From Terfezia claveryi (taxonomy: Eukaryota; Ascomycota; Pezizomycetes; Pezizales; Pezizaceae), in NCBI GenBank assembly GCA_015179025.1, contig WHUX01000095.1, forward strand, positions 1-64,000: 64,000 bases of DNA, read 5' to 3'. The notes below the pieces were generated by a model. That model worked only from the letters and a program-made list of their open reading frames with translations, had not been told where the DNA came from and did not search any database. The translations under genes and the position numbers were made by a program. Position 1 is the stretch's first letter, and the number at the start of each line of letters is the position of its first letter. Of the stretch, positions 54,890-64,000 are shown piece after piece.

Positions 54890-57790
54890 CTGCTGCCCTT
54901 TGAAATAACTAGCGATGAACCGAAGAAACGTACAAGAGCCACTCGAAACAAGCTTCAGCTGAAGGAAGAACGGAGCAAACCGTGCTTGACACCTTTCATT
55001 CATCCACTTCCTAGAACCTGCCCATTGCAACATGTCCCCATGGATGAATATAAACGACCGTCTACTCATGAGTCCACCCGGTCTGGATGTTCCGGCCCTT
55101 ACCATTTACAAGTCTAACAATGTCGTATTCCGACACGTAAGATCGCATGAAGTGCAAATGAGTATTTGAGTGCCTCATGCATTCAACTTTGACAAGCATG
55201 AGGAAAATAATAGCGAACTAGAAAGCTATCTCGCAAACCGGAGAAACTGGGCTGTTTGAGGTTTTGACCGGTTTGAGACCTTCGCCATTTACCACGTTAC
55301 ACCAGGTCCTTGTTCACCCAAATTACGTCTAGTAGGCGTTTCAAAAGTTCCACCCCCCCAAGTAAACTGGTGCGTGTCCAAATTCGAGGTCTTGGAATAA
55401 ATGTACTGAATTAAATTCAGCATATAGCAAGACCCCACGTTATACACCAATCGGGGGTTTGGAGTTTCAGCAGATCATTTAGATCCACTGCCTAGATCCA
55501 CTGTAATCTTTGTCTGCGAAACTGAGACAAAGTCACCTGACGGCCCTGCTTTCCAGCCAGTTTTGAACACAGTGGACTTGTAATTCACAGCTTTGGGCCC
55601 ATTTCCAATACTTCTAGTTCTTCCGCGTATAATAATACCAAAGGAACCGGAACTTTACATGCGTCACCCAGGTTTTCTTTAAGCATCGGGAGCCGCCGGC
55701 TTGTTTTGGCGAATTTGGGGCAAATTTGGGGCTGAAAACTGGAGATATGGAGAGTTCCGCTACAGTAGTACACCTCTGCATAATATGCAATTTCTAGCCA
55801 GTGCGAGACATCGAGACATCCAAGTGCCTAAGACAAACCTGGGTAGTGTGACGTATCGATATCAACTTACGGGATAGCCTGTAGCTCTACGGATATGGAC
55901 CTTAGACTGTTAACACAGCAATGGCAGTGGAAGGGTGGTTACCGATTGGTGTCTTTAAATTTCTGGAACCAAGGATCGGCCATACGGCGGACATACTATC
56001 TAGGTATTCGAGTAAAGTTTTGCACCTCACGCTTCTATGAAATAAAAGACTGAGAAGTGCTTCTATCAATACGGAAGTGAAGACATGCCCTATAAAACCC
56101 AATTTATATTTATCAATTGATGGGCAAAATTCCAACCATATCTGGCTGCAGCTTCATGGCCAGAGGAGGCTCCATCTACCAGGCTAAGTGAGCATACACG
56201 TTTGTAAGAGTTGTCTCACTCCATGTTCTACTGCTGTGTATTTATGCACGCTCGAGCGGTGATAGTTCTAATGTTCTCAATTGTACATCATTATATATAA
56301 ATATGTATTGTAATTATCGTATAAGGCCGCCTTCGAGCCTCAAATCCCGCATATAAACATCCTCTTTGCAATATTCAGGGTTGATTCATTAGAGTTATTT
56401 GTAGGGTACATGGGGCTTACCAATTTCAATTATCCAGATATAGGGTTAACCCAGTACCACACATACTATGGAGTTGTCATACCAGACAATTCTGCAATTG
56501 AATGTTTTATTCCCAAAGGCGTTTTTGAGTCAATATACTGTGTTTGATTGGATGCGCCAGTACTCATGCACCTCAGCCTGATGTCGATCTCCCGTAAAAT
56601 TATTCGACCACGAGGCTTCATGCACATAGATTGACCGGTTAAGTTTATCGAAACCAATTTTATCCTAACCAATTGTAGCAGTCGCTGTATTGTTTCATCT
56701 CATTTGCTTTTCCGCCAATACCTGTTTGTACAAGTGGCAATGTTGACGTTTGAAAGACCAATAGAACAAGCAACCTCGCGATATGCTTTCAGTCTAGGAT
56801 TTGAATCGCAATGCTTTTTTTTTCCCCGGTGTAGCTGCTTGCTATATCATAGAATAATCTCGAAGGTTGTGGATGCTGGGTAGTTTGGATCTAATGCCTG
56901 AAGTGGGATGGGCCTCAAAATTTACGTTGAAGTGATCCGTTCCCATTTGCTGTTCTGACAATTAGACAGAAGGTTTTCTTACACGCACAAGGGTGTACGT
57001 GTTAAAGCCTGGCTATAAATTATATTAACTTTCAGAGTACACGTGCCCTGGCATCCTACGACTTCGTCTATGGGGAATTAAAATTCAGGGTAACGGGTTT
57101 CTATGATCTCGGCTGGTTACATTAAGCTTGTGAGGGATTTTAAGCATGTGCATCAACCACCCAGGTATCCATTTATTTTTTTCAACTGCATGTGGCCCAA
57201 ACATGCATGTAGAAAGCTTATCTCACAGTAAATCATCCTACATTTGGTTATGAACTTCCTTTGAGTTCTTCAGCATTCGACTCGATGACGCACATGGTCG
57301 ACTCGGAAAGAAATAATTTCTAAATACTTAGGCGGAGGTGGTTCACGAGACCAAGAGGCAGTTATTATCTTCTGAATCATTCTTTACTTCTTAACAAATG
57401 TGAGATTCTCTTCTTCAGAGGTGCCTTGATCATTACAGGAGCAGTTCTGGAGAGTCACCCCCTCTCCCAAAAAATCTTTGATCCTTGGTATGATAAATGT
57501 GACCGCTTAATATAAGTGGATATGATATTGATCGACTTCAAATCTCCCTCAGTCTTATTGTGGCCCTTGCTGCTGGAAGCAAGTTTTGCACACCATCACA
57601 CAATTCCCCGGTCCTCGTTCTCCGTCTTTGAATTATTTCTCGCACATAACCACCACGTCACGGTGGACTCCAAATTCTGGAGGTCTTACAATGGTTGAGT
57701 CAATGTAAATCTTCGTTGCGGCTGATCGACTAATAGGATGAGCTCTTATTTGGGGTTACTACGTTCATGATCATATCATATATACCAATA
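54890..57790. other. 2.9-kb stretch without recognisable genes
   Basis: Only short AT-driven frames. No repeats that I could relate to the other families in the window. Confidence 0.45.
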
Positions 57791-57792
57791 TA

Positions 57793-58002
57793 CCGCATCC
57801 ACTGGTGAGCAAGAGACCTGGTCAGTTTAGAGACATAGGTCGAGCTTATGCAGTAAGTAACACTACAACATCCACCCTATTTTTGCGCTCAGATACCTTG
57901 TGCACTTTTTCCCAAAAAAAGGACCATTGTAGTGTCACTTACTGCATAAGCTCGACTTATGTCTCTAAACTGACCAGGTCTCTTGCTCACCAGTGGATGT
58001 GG
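57793..58002. mobile_element. 210-bp TIR element, copy 3 of the 20256 family
   Basis: Ends CCGCATCCACTGGTGAGCAA and reverse complement of GCTCACCAGTGGATGTGG, TA at 57791-57792 and 58003-58004. The interior retains CCACCCTATTTTTGCGCTC and GCACTTTTTCCCAAAAAAA, both shared with copies 1 and 2. It is the shortest copy, with one arm partly deleted. Confidence 0.92.
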
Positions 58003-58004
58003 TA

Positions 58005-60450
58005 CTTAGTAGTGATGGCCTCGTAACCAACCGTTTAGCCCTCGACGTTCTGGGAACATCTGCTACGTGGCACTTCAGGGTAATCCATTGCGGGTTTAGT
58101 CCTCGAGCTACGCACCCAACTCAATGCAGCCAAGCCAGCTGCTGGTGCTACATAGCATGGCGCTTCAGGGTAACATCATGCGGGATCCCACAAGTATACC
58201 TTGTACCTTGACAGTGCAGGTTTGTAAACCCTTAAATATTGTGTTCATATTTGTGTTCTTTGATAAAACCCTAAATAGAGGTTCAAAGCCATCCATCTCA
58301 AAATTCTCTCTCAGGTCGTAAATTAACATGTAAGATATCATCCACCCGAACTTGAGATCCACCATAGCTACTTAATTAATAAAATACCTCAAGCTATACT
58401 TATTGTGAACTCAGAAGCGTGTACATGAGCCCCCTGAGCCACTTACAGGCCCCACACCGGTTGACGAGGAATTCATAGCAATTGAAGCACGTGACTAGGT
58501 ATGCGCATGGGAGTGATGGCCTGTTATGAGTGGGAGATATACCCCTTAAACTCTAACCAATGGCCTCTGTATTGCAGGCGGGAAAGCGTACCATTTTGTA
58601 GCCACCTGCCCACTTCACAAGATCCGCCCATTGGCTGCCCATGCCATTTTCGCCACCGAGCCCAGTATTCCAAAGACTGGAAAAGTAGTGTCCCTTATTT
58701 AGTTGCTAATACTAGCAATGGACCTGCGAGGGTCATTTATCTTTGTCATCTTTCTCAGTTTCCACTATATCTGTTGATGAATATCGCTTGTTTAGCGATA
58801 GCGAGCACGTTTTTGTACTTATCTTCAAAAGATTCAATAGTAGAACAGTTGTCATATTAGCTCTATAGATTGCGGAGCCTCGGGAATCACGTTCATTGAA
58901 CAGACCCTTGCGAGTAAATACTCTATACCTACACTGAAGCACAAAACTTTTGCACTCTAGACGTTATTGATGATCAACCAATCCCATCCATAGCCATCAC
59001 TGATCTCGCTTGCCCGCCTGCCTCCCTTAAAGACTACGCAGAGACCATTCTAATGTACATCACAAAACTCAAATACCCTCTCATTCAAGGTATTCTATGA
59101 CTCATACTCTACTACATCTCAGTTAACTTTGACTCGTACACCTCGAAGTTCAATAGCAACTACTGTAAAAAGCTTTGTGGAATGTCAAAGGCAACCATCA
59201 TTGAACAGTGCACATTGTGTTTCTAATAGAGAGTCGAATATAAGTAGTATCAGAGACTTCCTATGTCAATGCGGTAAAACCCTTGAACATCAGCTTCATT
59301 AGGCCATAAACTGAAGGCTCATTCCCTCTCCATTATAAAGTCAACCTAGCTATCAACAAACTGCAATCAAAAGAGGAGTGGAAAACAATGTTTCTTGCAT
59401 TTTCAGGCGCCTTAGTTTGAGTAGATACACACTCATAGGGTTTCATGGTATGATTTATTAGAGTAATACCGCAGATTCAGATATCACATTGCATGAGTTT
59501 TCGTACTGGCAATAATTAAGGCTCACGTGGACAGAACTACATAACTGCATAATATACAAATATGTAGTCTAATGTAGATTTTGCTAGTACTTTTTCAGCG
59601 ACTGCTTCTTTGGGAAGCTGGAAGATTCCATTTACAGTTAGGTGGCTTATCAATTGCAGCATCAGCTGCTAAATACATATTGTTGAATCAAAGCCTAATG
59701 TGAGGCTGATGGGGATACAGATTCGATGTTTATCACTATGAGAATAGAATCTATACCAATACATACATCAGGTAGAAGGTTGCATTGCCAGTTTTGCATT
59801 ATACTGTATCAATATTAATATCTGTTTTATCACAGCTGGATACGCGCATACAATCACGCCTATATTGATATACGGGACTCAGAAAACAGGTCTAGTATTT
59901 TTCACGTGAGTACATATAATCTCGGGTTGTGATATCTGAATTTGGTGATACTGGTGTATTTATGAATGAATTACTCAAAGGTACAAAATCAACGTCGACG
60001 TTAGTCTCGTGATGAAAGGAAAAAAAGTACAGAAATGCTGTGCCTCTTGTCTGCACGGTCATATTCATGCAGTGTCATGCATTGATGTGCCAACCAGACT
60101 ACGAATCAACCACAAGTGGCCAATCTTTTTTTTTTTTTTTTTGAATATGCCCGATTTCTAGACTCGATGAATGCATTGCCTGCAGAAGGTGTACCGCGGC
60201 CATGCATATAGTGAGCTTTGAGATAAATCATGCTGTATAAAAAATGAGAAAAAATTCAGGAACGATATTATTAAGAGTTAGGTAAAGTACTCCCTAGCGC
60301 TTAGTTGTAAGATTGATGAAAAAAGTAAACCAAGCGGCATGGACTTGACAGCAGACAGCACTCTAGGTAATCTGCCAAACAAAGCACACGGAAAATGAAG
60401 CGAGATCTGCATAGGAACTATCCCTCACCCCAAATCTCCTACCAGACCAA
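58005..60450. other. 2.4-kb stretch without recognisable genes
   Basis: Contains a short near-repeat (CTTCAGGGTAA-CAT-GCGGG at about 58073 and 58163), GTGCCAACCAGACTACGAATC (about 60088; dispersed motif) and a T-run at 60127-60142. Nothing coding is supported. Confidence 0.45.
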
Positions 60451-63400
60451 TTACAAACCCGCGATACCTTCCCCTGCTGGTACCTTCGCATCATACTCCA
60501 AACCCAATCTAACTCCCATCCCCGGATTTAATTTCACCTTCCACACGACCTCACCATTCCTTCTCATTGCTGCAACTGCACTGCCCCATTTCTCCTCTTT
60601 GACGTTTGTTGACTTCCAAAACGGCTGCAACTCTTGTTTCTTTGGCTGGAGCTGGACTTGAGGTTGAGGTTCAAGAGGAGGAGGAGGCGGTGCACTGCCG
60701 TACTTGAAAGTTGAAGGCCTTCCAATATTTGAGAAGAGTGATTTCCGTTTTGATTTTCCTGTACTTTGATATGATGCACTGTCGTCCTCACTAGGCGACA
60801 ACGTAGATCCCAGGGGTACTGGTAGCTGTGGAGGCGAGGGCTGCACTACTACCGGCTTTGGTGCCTCTTCTTGGGCCATAATAGCGGAGAACCCCTCGAC
60901 ATAGACGCCAGTACCAGTCGACACTGGGTGACCCATTCTCATACTCGAGCCCTCCCCTCCACCTTCATCACCCTCGCCCATCTCAGGCTCCTCCTGAATT
61001 GCTTTTGCATTCTTGACTCCTGGTGCGAGAAGTGGTGGTGGGGCCTTCAAACCCCTGGGATAAGTGACTGTAACGACCAGTTTTGCATCTTCGCTGACTG
61101 GAACTTGGTCACAAACCACCAACTCAATCGCACCTCTATCCAGGCGATTGTTACGGATAACCGTGCTACGCCCATAGGTCGCCATCATTTCTTGTTGTCC
61201 TTTGCCCCAGGAAATCATAGAACTACCAAAGAGCCCTCCTGCAGCTGCACTCTTTTGCGCATTGCGTTTGATGGAGGGTTTGGCATAAGTGACGGTCACA
61301 GACTCGTCTATGCCAAGGGGAAGATTGAAAATACCTCCAGGATAAACGGTTCTTGGCAGTGGAGTGCTACCAACAAAAGTTCCATCGAGGGTCACTCCAA
61401 CTAGCCCCTTCCTCAGGGTTGTGGAAGAGTCATTAAGAATCCTTGCCTTGAGATATGCAGCTGCGCGGAGCTTAGGCGTGGAAGCATAGGAAAGCTGAAT
61501 CTGACTCAAAGCCATTGTAAGAATGGTGTGTCGACGCACAGCAGACGTTGACGTTTCAAGGTCACCGATGGAGCCATGAGTAGAGGGTATTGTCATGCGA
61601 TGCGGTAATGAGTAACTGCTTGTCAACCCTTGTGTGACAAAATTCGGTTTCGGTGTGGGTAGTTGAGCGGGCTGATGAGTCGATGACAATGTTAAAGTGC
61701 GAGTGAGTGTCTCTGCCATGGAAGCAGCTTCATCCTCGGATTCAGACGACTCTTCGTTGTCATCTTCTGTGCGGACTCCTCCACCGCCACCTAGGGAGTT
61801 GAGCACACCAAAGCCTGTAGTGCTCCCACAGGGAGCACTGGAAGCCAATTATAAATTGCTAGAGCCCTTGAAAACGCCCTTTTTCATCATCATCCCCTTA
61901 GACTGCAGTGCACTGCGCCCATATTGCTGCTGCATGGGTTGGACGATTTTCCTCTCCTCTTTTTTCTCCTTATCTATACCAGCTTTCTCCTGAGAGCTAT
62001 ATAGCCCACCATAAGTTCTGTTTTTCAGCATAGCTGCTGCGGAATCCCCATCTCCATTACCCCCATAGCCATACCTGTTCCTATAGTGCCCTGCGGCCGC
62101 CGCAATTGAGGTAAGACGAATTCGCCATGGCTCAAGCGTGGGTGCCCCATCCTGTAGCCCTGTGAACACAGTTTGCGATGTTGAGAGAGTGATCAAAGCA
62201 TCTTTCCATGTTTCGTAAGTGCGGTTCTGGAAGTGAGCATGGTAAGTCAGATGTGCTGTAACTTTACCAGTCTTAGGATTTGCAATATCTGTCACAGAGT
62301 CGGCATCACCTGAGGAGGATATCACGATATCATAACGGGAGGCCCAGCCCGCATCAGATACCGCTATTGGGCTATTAGCCCTGTGCATATTTATGCCACT
62401 TAGTTTACATTGGAGTTTTGGCAGCACTCACTGTACTTTAATTCCAATTCACCCTCAGCGTCACACGATACCTTTCTCGAATCCTCCCCGTCATCATTTT
62501 CCTCCCTATCGATCCATACCCTGACACGATACCATTTCTCCGGTGCTTTTACATCCTTATCCACCTTCCCTTCTTCCCTCAGCCTTTCACGTTCTTCTTC
62601 TTTCTTCCGAATTCTTTCCTCCCTAACTTTCAGCTTCTTCAGTAACACCCTAGCTGATAATTTTTTCTTTTCTTTCTCTAATTTTGCCAAATTTTTCTCC
62701 CGTACTTCAAGCTCCACCGCGCAGTTCGCCTTCTGAGCCATGAGGCCAGAACGCCGTACAGAGTAAGTGTTCAGGAATTGCTCAACAGCAACTGTAGAGC
62801 GGTCTCCCAACGACCCCTTGGATAACTCTTTATCGGTCAAAGTAGTACCCCATCTGTCAAGATAGGCAAGTTGTTTCTCACAGGATGCTGCGTTCTCTCT
62901 ACGATCCTTAATCTTCGACTTCAGATCCTGAATCTTTCCACTCAGTTCCTTCAGAGTAGGAGTGTCATTATCAGATACCGTGGGTTCCTCCTCAACTTCG
63001 TCATTATCGCTATCCGGTTCCCACGAAATAACCTTGTCCTTCCCACCACCCTCCTCCGCTCCTCCAGGGGCAGGTGGCTTCACGAGATCTACTGTCATAT
63101 CCGCAATGAGCAAGATTTTTCCCCCTGTTAGGCGACCGGAAACCTTGATGCTGTTCTCATCCGCCCTTGGGGTCAGCTGGTGAAGGATAATTTCATTTCG
63201 GCCAGGCTATCAAGAATGATAGTCCAAAGTTAGCCTAATTCGCCTTGATTATCTTTATGATATTCCGAAAATTTACCCGCCTCTCACCAAGCGCCCTGCA
63301 AGCAACCTAGATAGAATCTGGGGTTTATCATGTAAGTCACACACCTTTAAGATAATTCCTTTGATGTTCCTGACTACAGTGGCACGAGCTGGGTAGATAG

Positions 63401-63491
63401 TCACAGAACTAGTGGGCAGCTGAGGCAGACTGAATTGTTGACGGTGTAAATGCGGAGCTGTGCTATCCCGTTCGGAGAGTGTTGCAGTCAT
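60451..63491 (-). CDS. DUF4140/DUF4139 (mucoidy-inhibitor-A-like) protein, about 922 aa; one exon junction uncertain
   Basis: Fungal homologue of the DUF4140-DUF4139 proteins; molecular role unknown. ATG at 63491. Exons 63491-63345, 63206-62432, 62363-61904 and 61837-60451 close in phase (introns 63207-63344, 62364-62431, 61838-61903). The N-terminal domain reads SSVTIYPARATVVRN, GRNEIILHQLTPRADENSIK, VSGRLTGGKI, then an acidic stretch and a long charged coiled coil (about residues 130-250; LEKEKKKLSARVLLKKLKVR). DUF4139 follows: TVSDAGWASRYDIVI, LTYHAHFQNRTYETWKDALI, TLSTSQ..., YASTPKLRAAAYLKARILND, VYPGGIFNLPLGIDESVTV, ending VVWKVKLNPGMGVRLGLEYD. At 61849-61851 a TAA lies in the open frame. 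It is avoided only by a 66-bp intron with a weak donor (GTCTAA); otherwise the gene carries a nonsense codon in its low-complexity linker. Confidence 0.85.
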
Positions 63492-64000
63492 CCTGCAGCT
63501 GGTTGGGGGAATTTAAATGTAGAGAAAGCAGTCAGGTATCCAGGTATCAATGTATCAAGTAGAACCAGCCTAGGCATGTGGGAATGCTCGATGATTTAAA
63601 CCTTCAACTTACAAACTGCAGAAGGAAACAAATGGGCCACCTTAGTTGAATTACTCAGTTAAAGTCAGGTTTCACCCAAGGTGAGGCTGTATAGGTATGC
63701 CATCCAATATAAGCTCAAAGTTGGTTTAGCTGAACTGTCGTCAAATTGAGCTGTCAGCTTGGCATTATGGAAATTACTCATCTTGATAATGGAGAAGATC
63801 GACAGGATGCAGGTGAATTGAACTAGTTCTGTGTAACAACCAAGCCATCAAGTTCGGTACCACCGTCCGTACCACCACCTCTCTCTGCAGTGTTATGTTG
63901 ACAGCTTGTTGACAATGGGAGTAACGAGAGTAGGTACCTTGGTGGGAGTAACTAGAGTAGGTACCTTGGTACTCTAAAAAAAAAATATATGAATATTAAA
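63492..64000. other. Upstream region of the DUF4139 gene, no further gene
   Basis: Includes short duplications (CAGGTATC at 63533 and 63541; GAGTAGGTACCTTGG at about 63929 and 63954). The end of the window is A-rich. Confidence 0.5.

Overview
This window looks like an accessory, repeat-rich stretch of a filamentous ascomycete (Pezizomycotina) genome. The evidence is short GT-AG introns (about 45-140 bp), TauD-type, CYP52-type P450 and AA11-type genes of the fungal kind, a fungal DUF3435 tyrosine recombinase relic, fungal TPR-array debris, and many small inverted-repeat elements. I cannot place the species from sequence alone.

Layout. 0.3-4.7 kb: a decayed DUF3435 (Starship-captain-family) tyrosine recombinase lying between two long, imperfect inverted repeats, with tandem repeats at the left edge. 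4.9-7.0 kb: two small unrecognised multi-exon genes. 9.1-10.7 kb: a complete, very young, non-coding LTR retrotransposon (267-bp LTRs identical by eye, 5-bp target duplication), 241 bp upstream of a tRNA-Pro gene. 11.7-13.5 kb: a PP2C phosphatase (minus). 15.5-16.4 kb: a Cys-rich and Trp-motif protein. 17.9-18.7 kb: a decayed TPR array. 20.0-21.4 kb: a short-chain dehydrogenase pseudogene split by a 586-bp TIR element that carries a transposase remnant. 23.6-26.0 kb: an intact nine-exon CYP52-like P450 (minus). 28.2-30.4 kb: a conserved-looking gene with a frameshift, and a secreted AA11-like LPMO. 31-34.5 kb: non-coding DNA with dispersed short repeats. 35.4-39.4 kb: a six-exon zinc-cluster protein that only becomes legible after splicing. 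43.0-44.4 kb: a TauD/TfdA dioxygenase. 45.1-47.3 kb: a 2.2-kb TA-flanked inverted-repeat element filled with minisatellites. 47.6 and 57.8 kb: two more copies of the TIR family that broke the dehydrogenase. 49.9-50.4 kb: a small unrecognised gene. 53.9-54.9 kb: a GNAT acetyltransferase. 60.5-63.5 kb: a DUF4140/DUF4139 protein.

The intact genes do not form an obvious operon-like or biosynthetic cluster. The P450, LPMO and dioxygenase are typical scattered saprotroph metabolic genes. Exon coordinates were derived by hand from frame, splice-site phase and recalled family patterns, without alignment. Where phase closes exactly through several introns (P450, zinc-cluster gene, dioxygenase, GNAT, DUF4139, AA11, PP2C) I am confident of the models.
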